IMG/VR virus record: IMGVR_UViG_3300005340_000521
Location: 1-30,318 of that record
Reading direction: 5' to 3' (one strand)
Length of the DNA stretch: 30,318 bases
DNA from: a virus
In this document: one piece after another, positions 6,753-13,029 of the stretch
Layout of the letters: each line of letters begins with the position of its first letter
Position numbering within the stretch: position 1 is the first letter of the stretch
Translations under genes and position numbers: made by a program
Notes under the pieces: model-generated
The model's input: only the letters and a program-made list of their open reading frames with translations
Told to the model about the DNA's origin: nothing
Databases searched by the model: none

Positions 6753-6992
6753 TCAGATCCTCGCCGTGGGAAGCGGCGAGCTCCGGGGCCCATCCCCGGG
6801 AATCGATGTCGTAGGTGGATGAAGACCGAGCGCTGCGCACAGCGCGGTGCCGTCGTCGTCCTGCGCAGACAGATCCATGAAGTGGCCGTCGCAGATGCGC
6901 TTTCCGAGATAACTCATGTCCGAGCTGTGGCGCCTCGACCCGCGGACCTGGCAGTCCTCACCGTGCAGAGCGATCCGACGCGCGCCGCCCAT
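6753..6992 (-). CDS. Hypothetical phage protein, 79 aa
   Basis: The start ATG at 6992 overlaps the upstream stop as TGATG and has a GGAGGT site 7 bases upstream, so it is preferred over the ATG at 7007. The middle of the protein has a motif-like segment (DMSYLGKRICDGHFMDL) with a Cys/His pair, resembling short phage proteins that bind a metal. The C terminus is rich in Pro and Ser. Function is unknown. Confidence 0.6.
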   Translation of the reverse strand: MGGARRIALHGEDCQVRGSRRHSSDMSYLGKRICDGHFMDLSAQDDDGTALCAALGLHPPTTSIPGDGPRSSPLPTARI

Positions 6993-7114
6993 CAGATCCA
7001 CCTCCATTCCTCGCGCCCCACGAGGAAGCGGCAGGCAGAGACGAACGCGCCCACGATCCCCGCCAGGACGAGGACACCGAGCGTCGCCCCGTGGAAGCCG
7101 TAGCGGCGCCGCAT
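6992..7114 (-). CDS. Small membrane protein, 40 aa
   Basis: A short basic N terminus (MRRRYGFHG) is followed by one transmembrane helix (ATLGVLVLAGIVGAFVSA) and a short charged tail. The ATG overlaps the upstream stop as TGATG and the stop overlaps the next ATG in the same way, which supports real translation. The positive N terminus suggests an N-in topology. Function is unknown. Confidence 0.6.
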   Translation of the reverse strand: MRRRYGFHGATLGVLVLAGIVGAFVSACRFLVGREEWRWI

Positions 7115-7410
7115 CAAACCAGGCCTCCGTGGATCGTCTCCACCAGAGACGCCGGCGCTGGTCCGGACTCTTCCGCTGGCGCGGGCTCGTAGCGGGTCGG
7201 ACCGGAGGGCTCGCATCCGCTTCCCCCGCAGCACTCGCAGAGGTAGGAGCCGCGCCCCTCGCACAGCGCGCACGGGCGAAGCGCCGGGACGATCTCGTAG
7301 ACGCGGCGCGAGCCCAGGCAGAACCGGCACTCGCGCGCGAGGACGTCGCCCCAGTGCCGGCAGCCGGGGCACTTGATGATCGGAGCGCGATCCGGGATGG
7401 GTGTCGTCAT
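7114..7410 (-). CDS. DnaJ-type zinc-finger protein, 98 aa
   Basis: Four cysteine-pair motifs follow one another: CPGC, CRFC, CALCEGRG and CECCGGSGC. The C-x-x-C-x-G-x-G form is that of the DnaJ cysteine-rich domain, which binds two zinc ions and contacts unfolded proteins. There is no J-domain. The C-terminal 30 residues are rich in Pro and Glu. ATGA overlap with the upstream gene fixes the start at 7410. Stand-alone DnaJ-like zinc fingers are common in phages with no settled role; RNA or protein binding is possible. Confidence 0.7.
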   Translation of the reverse strand: MTTPIPDRAPIIKCPGCRHWGDVLARECRFCLGSRRVYEIVPALRPCALCEGRGSYLCECCGGSGCEPSGPTRYEPAPAEESGPAPASLVETIHGGLV

Positions 7411-7697
7411 CGCCGTCCCGCCCTGACTGCAGCCTCGCGGTCGCGGGCGCACTCCGTGCTGGTGTTCGAGCACTCACGGCACGCGCGTTTCTCGCCGTCC
7501 ACGTAGGCGGCCCAGGTGTTGAGCCCCGAGACCCCGTAGGACTCGACGAGGTTGATCCCGCAGTAGGAGCATCGGATCCCCTGCTTCTCGGCGACGGCGT
7601 GCGCCTGTTGGTAGATGTCGGAGGTGCGCTCCATCCGCAGATAGCCGGACTCCTGCGCCTGGTGGCGCTCGTGGATGGCGCCGAGCACGCGGCTCAC
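7407..7697 (-). CDS. Zinc-binding hypothetical protein, 96 aa
   Basis: Two cysteine pairs, CSYC near residue 43 and CREC near residue 73, flank a 25-residue segment (NLVESYGVSGLNTWAAYVDG), as in small treble-clef or HNH-like zinc sites. No clear HNH catalytic histidine is seen. The N terminus is helical. The GTG start at 7697 overlaps the upstream stop as GTGA. Function is unknown; a nucleic-acid-binding role is inferred only from the zinc-site pattern. Confidence 0.65.
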   Translation of the reverse strand: MSRVLGAIHERHQAQESGYLRMERTSDIYQQAHAVAEKQGIRCSYCGINLVESYGVSGLNTWAAYVDGEKRACRECSNTSTECARDREAAVRAGRR

Positions 7698-7924
7698 TGG
7701 TCCGTCTCCCGCGGCGGGATCACGATCACACCCAGGCGGATCGACTCACGCACCATCCGGCGCAACGTCTCGTTCTCCTCGCGCAGCCGGATGACCTCTT
7801 GCGCCAGATGCGGCGCCGTCGTGGCCAGGAACTGCGTCTCGCACAGCTTCAGCTCCGGATCACGCTCGCGGTCAGCCCGCTGGTAGCTGGCGATGACGCG
7901 CTGGGGATCGATCTTCAGTTCCAT
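7694..7924 (-). CDS. Coiled-coil hypothetical protein, 76 aa
   Basis: The ATG at 7924 is preceded by GGAGGAGG with 4-base spacing, one of the best ribosome sites in the window, so the longer in-frame reading to 7993 is rejected. Residues 40-65 form a coiled coil (EVIRLREENETLRRMV). No enzymatic motif is visible. It starts a run of overlapped small genes that reaches down to 6753. Confidence 0.65.
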   Translation of the reverse strand: MELKIDPQRVIASYQRADRERDPELKLCETQFLATTAPHLAQEVIRLREENETLRRMVRESIRLGVIVIPPRETDQ

Positions 7925-7961
7925 AGGACCTCCTCCGCGAACAGGACTCCGCGCGAAACCT

Positions 7962-8360
7962 TCATCGCTCACCTCCCCCGAACGGCAATGCACGCTGCCC
8001 GTCGATGATCACGATCCGGCCGCCCTCGGCCTTCCGACGCGCTGCGCGAGCGGCAGCCCAGGCCAGAAGGACGTGCGCCAGGCGGGAGATGAACTCCGGG
8101 TCGTAGTCGAACTCGGCGAGAGCGAACAGGTGCCGGAACTGCGTCTCCCCCGGATGTCCAGCGATCTCGTAGACGCGGGAGCGGCCGAGATCGAGCTCGG
8201 CGCCAACCGTTTCGGCCTTGTGGATCTTGAAGACCCGCTCCCAGGAGGCACGCAGTTCGGAGTCGAGCGAGGGCGAAAGCGCCGTGGACGGCGAGTGGAC
8301 CGGCGGTCGGACTGACGACCCGCCCGGCTGGATTCCTTTCGCCTTGTCGCGCGCGCGCAT
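7962..8360 (-). CDS. Hypothetical protein, 132 aa, second gene after the RHH regulator
   Basis: A basic, low-complexity N terminus of about 30 residues is followed by a helical core (ELRASWERVFKIHKAETVGA, then GRSRVYEIAG) and a long C-terminal helix rich in Ala and Arg. The core could be a DNA-binding helical domain, but I see no clear helix-turn-helix. It lies directly downstream of the ribbon-helix-helix gene in the same direction, so a regulatory or early replication role is plausible. The start at 8360 is not well supported by a ribosome site. Confidence 0.55.
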   Translation of the reverse strand: MRARDKAKGIQPGGSSVRPPVHSPSTALSPSLDSELRASWERVFKIHKAETVGAELDLGRSRVYEIAGHPGETQFRHLFALAEFDYDPEFISRLAHVLLAWAAARAARRKAEGGRIVIIDGQRALPFGGGER

Positions 8361-8383
8361 CGGTCGTATCCCCTGCCCCGTGC

Positions 8384-8548
8384 TCAGCGCTGCTTCTTCA
8401 GGTAGTCGGCGATGAGCCGGCGAAGGATCTGGGACACGGACAGGTCCTGCGCCTTGGCGATCTCCTTCAGTCGCTCAGCGACCTCGGGAGAGACGCGTGT
8501 GTTGACCATCACCGTCTCGGCATCCGTGACTGCTGTTGACGCTGTCAT
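8384..8548 (-). CDS. Ribbon-helix-helix (CopG/Arc-type) regulator, 54 aa
   Basis: The protein has the RHH layout: a short strand (TVMVNTRVS), helix A (PEVAERLKEIAKAQ), a turn (DLS) and helix B (VSQILRRLIADYLKKQ). Proteins of this type bind DNA as dimers and often repress their own operon. It is the first gene of the minus-strand early operon and stands next to the divergently transcribed plus-strand island. A good promoter lies immediately upstream with no room for a leader. TGTTGAC repeats around the intergenic region are candidate operators. No Shine-Dalgarno sequence is visible. Confidence 0.83.
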   Translation of the reverse strand: MTASTAVTDAETVMVNTRVSPEVAERLKEIAKAQDLSVSQILRRLIADYLKKQR

Positions 8549-8620
8549 GGCGTGAAGGTACATCCGACTGAATACACTGTCAACACAAAATATCGAAAAG
8601 ATGCACGAATCTCTGTTGAC
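8500..8620. repeat. Four TGTTGAC heptamers around the divergent promoter region
   Basis: TGTTGAC occurs at 8500-8506, 8534-8540 and 8614-8620 on the plus strand and inverted (GTCAACA) at 8579-8585. One copy overlaps the -35 element of the regulator promoter, and two lie in coding sequence of the regulator gene. Start-to-start distances are 34, 45 and 35 bases. A role as operator half-sites for the adjacent RHH protein is an inference. Confidence 0.5.
8555..8583 (-). promoter_or_regulatory. Sigma70-type promoter for the RHH gene
   Basis: On the minus strand TTGACA (8583-8578) is separated by exactly 17 bases from TACCTT (8560-8555). The ATG of the RHH gene is at 8548, only 6 bases after the -10 box. 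Transcription would therefore begin at or beside the start codon, giving a leaderless message. This fits the absence of a ribosome site. The region is also locally AT-rich. Confidence 0.65.
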
Positions 8621-9128
8621 CGCGTGTAGGCTCGGAAGCGTGGGGCGTAAACCTAAGGAAACACAGCCTCCTGAGGGCGACAGGCCTCAGCGACCGGTCA
8701 TCAATGCCAGCGTGGGATGGGAGTTTTACCAGTGGCTGGCGAAGCTGCCTCCGACCGAGGGCGAGGGGCCGAACATGGCCCGGCACGTCCGCAAGGCGAT
8801 CGCGCTCTATCGCCACATGCAGGAAGAGGGCACGCTCGAACACGCCGAACAGGCGCTCGCCGAGCTGCGCGCCCTACGCGAGGCGCACGGACCGGGAGAG
8901 GAAGATCCCGCCGTTCAAGGGCTCAGCGATCTCTCGGGGGAGAACCGAGACGCGATCCTGGATCTTGCCTCCGAGGCTCGTCGGTCGGAGCAGCGCGCCG
9001 CGCTTCTTCGATCGCTCGCAGACGTGCTCGCTCCCGATAGACACGTTTCGCGCGCTGGAAAGGACACTCATCGCGCCAAGACCCGAAAGGGAGCGGCCTC
9101 TGCGACGGCCGGGAGGGGAAAGGGATGA
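8601..9128 (+). CDS. Possible RHH-like DNA-binding protein, 175 aa
   Basis: This is the first gene of the plus-strand island, divergent from the RHH regulator. Residues 30-75 read as a possible strand-helix-helix unit (RPVINASVGWEFYQWLAKL, then NMARHVRKAIALYRHM), which would be an RHH variant with a long loop. Residues 75-150 are helical and acidic; the tail is basic. The start is uncertain: ATG 8601 lacks a good ribosome site, and GTG 8640 would remove a poorly conserved-looking lead of 13 residues. Function unknown; regulation of the island is a guess from position. Confidence 0.58.
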   Translation: MHESLLTACRLGSVGRKPKETQPPEGDRPQRPVINASVGWEFYQWLAKLPPTEGEGPNMARHVRKAIALYRHMQEEGTLEHAEQALAELRALREAHGPGEEDPAVQGLSDLSGENRDAILDLASEARRSEQRAALLRSLADVLAPDRHVSRAGKDTHRAKTRKGAASATAGRGKG

Positions 9129-9274
9129 TCTTCGCGGCCATGGCTGGCCTCGACGGGGTACTCCCTGTCGCGACAGGCGCCGCGGGCTCCCTCCGCCCGA
9201 AGAGGGGAGCTACAGGGGATCAGCAGTGACGAACGTGAAGCGAAATAGTTACCGCGGGGGAAGGTGAAAGTCAA

Positions 9275-9808
9275 GTGAAAGTCGCCCTCGTCATGGGGCT
9301 CGTGCTCGTCGGCGCCATCGTGGCGTTCATGGCGTTATCTGTCTTCCTGGGGCACAGGGTTCCGGATGCCGTGCAGCGGCCGGCGCGTCGAGTGGTGACT
9401 CAGGCCGAGCGAGAGGCGTTCGAGAAGGCGAAGGTCAAGAACCTCGAGGACATGGAGACGGCCCGTCAGGCAGCGGCGGCGAACGCGCGGCTCGCCGAGT
9501 TGTGCCCTGCGGGGATCGACGAATACAAGCGGAGAAACGATCGCGTCGAGTGGTTCATCCGGAACGACATCGCCCGGATGGAGCTCTCCACAAAAGACGC
9601 GCATCGAGATACGACCTGCCGCGTGAAAGTGTCGAGCCTCGCCTACTGGAACGCACTGAGCAACGACGACGAGCGCGCTTTCGCGCGCCTCTGGTTCTGC
9701 ACGCTGAACGAGATGGACGGATGCGCTACGGTCACGCTCTTCAACGAGCACACTGGCCGGAAGCTCGCGACCTACGACCGCCTCGGGATCTACGAGGACC
9801 TCCCGTAG
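9275..9808 (+). CDS. Single-span membrane-anchored orphan, 177 aa
   Basis: GTG at 9275 follows an AAGGTG site by 8 bases. Residues 3-25 form a signal-anchor helix (ALVMGLVLVGAIVAFMALSV). Next comes a charged helical stretch (residues 40-75) and a C-terminal domain with four cysteines, which could form disulfides if it faces the periplasm. I do not recognise the family. Single-span phage proteins of this sort sometimes act in superinfection exclusion; here that is only a possibility. Confidence 0.6.
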   Translation: MKVALVMGLVLVGAIVAFMALSVFLGHRVPDAVQRPARRVVTQAEREAFEKAKVKNLEDMETARQAAAANARLAELCPAGIDEYKRRNDRVEWFIRNDIARMELSTKDAHRDTTCRVKVSSLAYWNALSNDDERAFARLWFCTLNEMDGCATVTLFNEHTGRKLATYDRLGIYEDLP

Positions 9809-9839
9809 TGTCCGCGATATCGAAGCCGGAGGAGAAGTG

Positions 9840-10160
9840 GTGAAACCGGAATTCGACTGCTGGTGCTCCTACATGCAGAACCATCAGGTGGTGCGCGAGA
9901 AGGTTGCTCAGGACACGATGTACTCCCCTACCCCACCGCGCACGCTTTCGATCATCGCGACGCCTGGATCGGAGATCTCGCAGACATCGATCGGGGATCA
10001 GCTCAATGACTTTCGGGTCGATTTCCCCCCGCTCGTACGCGAGGACACTGGCGGCCTCGTGCCTCAGGAGTCGTGGGTCGCCGCTCGCGTCGTGGTCAGA
10101 GCGAACGCGGACCTGGGTAGTGGCATACATTTGGTCGAGCTGCTCGAGGTGATCAGCTGA
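9840..10160 (+). CDS. Orphan protein, about 106 aa
   Basis: GTG at 9840 has a GGAGGAG ribosome site with 5-base spacing; the GTG one codon earlier is too close to that site. The N terminus has a C-W-C motif and the C-terminal half is beta-rich (SWVAARVVVRANADLGSG). No known family is recognised. A minus-strand frame overlaps the region, but it lacks a ribosome site and has shadow-like composition. Confidence 0.5.
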   Translation: MKPEFDCWCSYMQNHQVVREKVAQDTMYSPTPPRTLSIIATPGSEISQTSIGDQLNDFRVDFPPLVREDTGGLVPQESWVAARVVVRANADLGSGIHLVELLEVIS

Positions 10161-10181
10161 TGCGTCACACCTTCAACGCGG

Positions 10182-10209
10182 TGCTACGATCCCGGGCCTG
10201 ATCCCGGGA
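10182..10209 (+). promoter_or_regulatory. Extended -10 promoter with overlapping inverted repeat
   Basis: TGCTACGAT at 10182-10190 matches an extended -10 element (TGnTAnnnT). It runs directly into a perfect 7-bp inverted repeat, TCCCGGG (10190-10196), loop CCTGAT, CCCGGGA (10203-10209). The 3' arm overlaps the GGGAG ribosome site of the gene starting at 10218. No good -35 is visible. It marks the start of the PIN cassette as a separate transcription unit. Confidence 0.5.
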
Positions 10210-10217
10210 GACAACCG

Positions 10218-10994
10218 ATGGCCACGCGCAAGCGCCGATTCCGCTTCACGATCAGCGAGTCCTTCACGCCGGACACGCTCCCGATGGCTCGCCTCGCCGA
10301 GTACATGTGGGACATCGCCACGTTGCTGGGGGAGAAGGACAACGTGCACTTCGTCGGGCTCGAAACTGGGAGCGTGGGAATCGTAGAAGACGTCGACTGG
10401 CAGGCCGTTCCGAAGGTACGCGATCGGGTCAGACGGGTCAGGCGCAACGATGCGCCTCCAGATGCACAACGGGCGTACGAAACCCTCAATAGACGGCTTG
10501 CTGATGACAACACGTCTGGATATCTCATCGAGGAACGGGACCCAGGGGCCCACGCCGAGGACCTTGCTCCATCAGCCCGAATCCTGGAGTTTCCCGGCAT
10601 CAAGCGACATGTGCAGCCGGAGTACGGGCCCTTCAACCAGCCCAGCACGCTGCAGGGAACGATCATCGTCATCGGTGGCGTTGGGGATCCGGTCCCAGTG
10701 CATATCGAGGACGGCGACGTCGTCCACCTCTGTCAGGCACGGCGCCGCATCGCTCGCGAGTTCGGTTCACACATCTTCGGCCCACCGATCCGTGTGTTTG
10801 GGACGGCGCGATGGTCTCGCGACGCCGAAGGGACATGGGTAATGAGGAACTTCACGATCGAGTCCCACACGGTTCTCCGAGACGAGACGGCGAAAGAAGC
10901 CTTTGAGCGGCTTCAGGCCCTCCCAGGAAAGTGGAAGGAACGCCCGGATCCATTAGGCCAACTGGAGAGAATTCGCGGGGGCGGCAAGGACTAA
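10218..10994 (+). CDS. Orphan partner of the PIN nuclease, 258 aa
   Basis: The first gene of the four-gene cassette. GGGAG lies 7 bases before the ATG. The N terminus is basic and beta-rich (TRKRRFRFTISESF), followed by a helix with a patterned core (MARLAEYMWDIATLLGE). A second half has a strand-rich region (GTIIVIGGVGDPVPVHIEDG) that could be an OB- or SH3-like barrel. I do not recognise a named family. Its place 4 bases before a PIN-domain gene resembles an antitoxin-toxin or sensor-effector order, though at 258 residues it is larger than a typical antitoxin. Composition looks less GC-rich than the flanking late genes. Confidence 0.72.
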   Translation: MATRKRRFRFTISESFTPDTLPMARLAEYMWDIATLLGEKDNVHFVGLETGSVGIVEDVDWQAVPKVRDRVRRVRRNDAPPDAQRAYETLNRRLADDNTSGYLIEERDPGAHAEDLAPSARILEFPGIKRHVQPEYGPFNQPSTLQGTIIVIGGVGDPVPVHIEDGDVVHLCQARRRIAREFGSHIFGPPIRVFGTARWSRDAEGTWVMRNFTIESHTVLRDETAKEAFERLQALPGKWKERPDPLGQLERIRGGGKD

Positions 10995-10998
10995 CTGA

Positions 10999-11610
10999 AT
11001 GGGGCCAGTCCTCTTCGACGCAGATCACCTGATTCTCTTCTTTAACCCGACGGTGGCGAATGTCGTTCATCCCACCACCAAGAAGCCTGTGGACCGGGTG
11101 GGCGACCGGGTTCGGTTCTATCTCACCGAAATGTCCAGGACCAGGACGCGGGTGATCGTGCCTACACCGGCGCTCAGTGAATTCCTCGTTCTCGCCGGAA
11201 GCGAGGGGTCTGACTACCTCACACGGATAGAGGAATCGTTCGCATTTCGGGTCGCAGGCTTTGATGCCCAGGCTGCCGTGGAGGCGGCAGCCAATCTTCT
11301 CTCGGCAATAGGCGCAGGCGATAAGAAGGGCGGGGCTACAGGGGCCTGGCAGAAGATCAAAGTCGATAGGCAGATCATCGCGATTGCCAAGGTCACCGGA
11401 TGCGTGGCGATCCATTCGAACGACAAAGACATCCGAAAGCTTGCGAAAGAAGTGGGCATTCCGGTGGTCCACGTCTCCGAGCTCCCGCTTCCGCCCCCTG
11501 AATCGGGCCTACTGCCCTTCGAGGGTCCACAGCAGCAGGCTCTGCCCGCTGCTGTGCCCGTCGTCGAGACGCCGCCTGCGGCTCCTCCAACGACGCCAGA
11601 GGGATCATGA
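10999..11610 (+). CDS. PIN-domain nuclease
   Basis: All four PIN acidic positions are present: D7/D9 in LFDADHL, E61 in ALSEFLV, D123 in KVDRQIIAIA and D142/D144 in SNDKDIRKL. PIN domains are metal-dependent ribonucleases; stand-alone forms are often VapC-like toxins that cut tRNA, rRNA or mRNA. The protein is about 50 residues longer than a typical VapC because of an inserted segment and a Pro/Ala-rich tail after residue 160. AAGGA lies 8 bases before the ATG. It follows the 258-residue orphan by 4 bases and overlaps the zinc-ribbon gene as ATGA, so it belongs to one cassette. Confidence 0.85.
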   Translation: MGPVLFDADHLILFFNPTVANVVHPTTKKPVDRVGDRVRFYLTEMSRTRTRVIVPTPALSEFLVLAGSEGSDYLTRIEESFAFRVAGFDAQAAVEAAANLLSAIGAGDKKGGATGAWQKIKVDRQIIAIAKVTGCVAIHSNDKDIRKLAKEVGIPVVHVSELPLPPPESGLLPFEGPQQQALPAAVPVVETPPAAPPTTPEGS

Positions 11611-11780
11611 GCTCTGAGCCGGCCGCGATCCGCGGCTGCCCCGGCTGCGCGCGCTCGGTCCGCGCCGGAATCCCCAGCTGCCCGCACTGCGGGGCGATGC
11701 TCACGATCGGCGTCACGCTGAACTGGATGGACGGGAAGAAGGAAACCGTGAGGGTCGAGGTTCCGTCTAGCGATGACTGA
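11607..11780 (+). CDS. Zinc-ribbon protein, 57 aa
   Basis: Cysteines at 11 and 14 (CPGC) and 25 and 28 (CPHC) form a classic zinc ribbon in the first half; the second half is a short beta hairpin (LTIGVTLNWMDGKKETVRV). The ATG overlaps the PIN gene stop as ATGA, and the next gene starts 8 bases before this gene ends, so translation is coupled on both sides. The position inside the cassette suggests a small nucleic-acid or protein adaptor for the nuclease, which is inference. Confidence 0.72.
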   Translation: MSSEPAAIRGCPGCARSVRAGIPSCPHCGAMLTIGVTLNWMDGKKETVRVEVPSSDD

Positions 11781-12630
11781 GTGGAAGAAAAAGACTACCG
11801 TCGCCGTGCTGTCGGCTCTGTCGGCTCTGTCGGCTCTCAGTCTGTGCCTATTCGCACCAATCCTTTTACGACGCCTCGGAGTCACCATGGACGATTTCCT
11901 AGCGATGCCATTGCTCATCGCCAGGTGGCCCGTGGTTGCCCTCGTACTCGGTCTAGTCATCCTCGTGCGTTTTCGTGAGCCTATCTCCGCTCTGATTCAG
12001 CACGGGACATTCAAGTGGGGCGAGCTGAGCCTTGAGCCTTTGAGCAGGCAGGCCGAAAGTAACGTTCCGGCGAAAGAGCTCGGAATGAGCCTGGAGAGGG
12101 GCGAGGGCGTGCCGGGCGCCGAATTCCGGGAGCAAGCGCCTCCGAATCCAATGGGAGAAGCAGAGGCCCTAGGCAACGCGCTGCAGGAGGAGGGAGGAGT
12201 GGGGCGCGCCCCGTTTCAGCCGGAATCTCTCCCATACTATTTCGAGCAGATGGTCCGTCGAGGCACTGCGAACCTGTCCCCAGAAGACCGAGAGAAACAG
12301 CTTGTTGCAAGCGTCGCGCAGCTCTCCACGGTCTTTGTCTTCGAGCTCTTGTATCAGCAGATCTATGGGAGCCAGATAGCCCTATTGCAGGAATTGAACG
12401 CCCGCGACCTGAGCAGAGACGACGCACGCACGTTCTACGAACGCGGGGTTGCTAGCGCCCCCGAACTGTACAAGAACGATACGCTCGATAGATGGCTCAC
12501 GTGGCTACGCGACAACGGGAATCTCATCGCGATTGACGACAAGACGAAGGAGCTGTCGCTCACAATCGATGGGCGCGCCTTCCTGATCTATATCTGGAAT
12601 CGCAAATACAGTCCGAACAAGACGGGGTAG
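11773..12630 (+). CDS. Two-helix membrane protein with winged-helix-like C terminus, 285 aa
   Basis: Two hydrophobic helices near residues 8-33 (with an LSA repeat) and 42-67 (PLLIARWPVVALVLGLVILV) anchor the protein. A linker rich in Pro, Glu and Gly follows, then a helical domain. The last 90 residues (from about FELLYQQIYGSQIALLQELN to LTIDGRAFLIYIW) look like a winged helix: a helical bundle ending in a beta wing. Membrane anchoring beside a PIN nuclease suggests a sensor or effector localiser, as in membrane-linked phage-exclusion or abortive-infection systems. That role is inferred. Confidence 0.75.
   Translation: MTEWKKKTTVAVLSALSALSALSLCLFAPILLRRLGVTMDDFLAMPLLIARWPVVALVLGLVILVRFREPISALIQHGTFKWGELSLEPLSRQAESNVPAKELGMSLERGEGVPGAEFREQAPPNPMGEAEALGNALQEEGGVGRAPFQPESLPYYFEQMVRRGTANLSPEDREKQLVASVAQLSTVFVFELLYQQIYGSQIALLQELNARDLSRDDARTFYERGVASAPELYKNDTLDRWLTWLRDNGNLIAIDDKTKELSLTIDGRAFLIYIWNRKYSPNKTG
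11810..11836 (+). repeat. Three tandem 9-bp repeats in a transmembrane helix
   Basis: TGTCGGCTC is repeated exactly three times and encodes LSA-LSA-LSA within the first transmembrane helix of the membrane protein. Because the unit is a multiple of three, gain or loss of copies would lengthen or shorten the helix by three residues without a frameshift. Confidence 0.75.
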
Positions 12631-12634
12631 GATC

Positions 12635-12862
12635 CTACGACGGCCTGTCCGGCATCGTCCCGAGCAGCGGGGGTGTCGGATCCGGCGCCTCGTAGGGCCT
12701 GAGTTGTGCGCCGCACCACGGACAGAACTCCATAGGGACGTACTCGTAGACGAACCCGTGGACCTGCGCGATCTTCACGGCCGCGTTGAGCGCGCCGCTG
12801 CCGCGCTTCCAGCGCTCGCAGGTGCAGTCGACGAAGATCAGGCGGGGTTCGCCTTCAGCCAC
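12635..12862 (-). CDS. Zinc-binding orphan, about 75 aa
   Basis: The protein has a C-x-C (DCTCERW) and a C-x-x-C (FCPWCGAQL) pair about 36 residues apart, fitting one zinc site. GTG at 12862 overlaps the upstream gene by 25 bases; a CTG at 12841 that overlaps the upstream TGA would give the shorter form and matches the overlap style of the operon. Its stop lies 4 bases from the stop of the convergent plus-strand gene. It is the last gene of the late operon. Function unknown. Confidence 0.55.
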   Translation of the reverse strand: MAEGEPRLIFVDCTCERWKRGSGALNAAVKIAQVHGFVYEYVPMEFCPWCGAQLRPYEAPDPTPPLLGTMPDRPS

Positions 12863-13029
12863 GCCTCGCCGGCGCGGATGTAGCGATCGGCGTCGAGCTG
12901 AAGTGCCTCGAGGACCTGGGCGTCGTTTGGCATCTTTCCGCCGCTGGCGTTGGCGTGGGCGCGGATCACCGCGGCGATCTCGGGGATGATGATGTCTTTC
13001 AGGAGCAGCGCGAGGAGTTCGGGGTTCAC
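12838..13029 (-). CDS. Small helical orphan, 63 aa
   Basis: Starts at GTG overlapping the upstream lipoprotein stop as GTGA. The first 25 residues form an amphipathic to hydrophobic helix (ELLALLLKDIIIPEIAAVI), then a glycine-rich turn and a second helix (DAQVLEALQLDADRYI). It lies at the end of the lysis block. Unknown function; a membrane-active lysis accessory is possible, but the sequence does not show it. Confidence 0.58.
   Translation of the reverse strand: MNPELLALLLKDIIIPEIAAVIRAHANASGGKMPNDAQVLEALQLDADRYIRAGEAWLKANPA

Noticed and set aside
7926-7977. Mini-frame of 16 codons after the GGGGGAGGTGAGCG sequence
   Set aside because: Too short and without features; the ribosome site for the gene at 7924 lies inside it. 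A leader peptide remains possible.
9125-9229. 34-residue plus-strand frame overlapping the stop at 9126-9128 as ATGA
   Set aside because: No ribosome site, no recognisable features; the overlap alone is not enough to call it.
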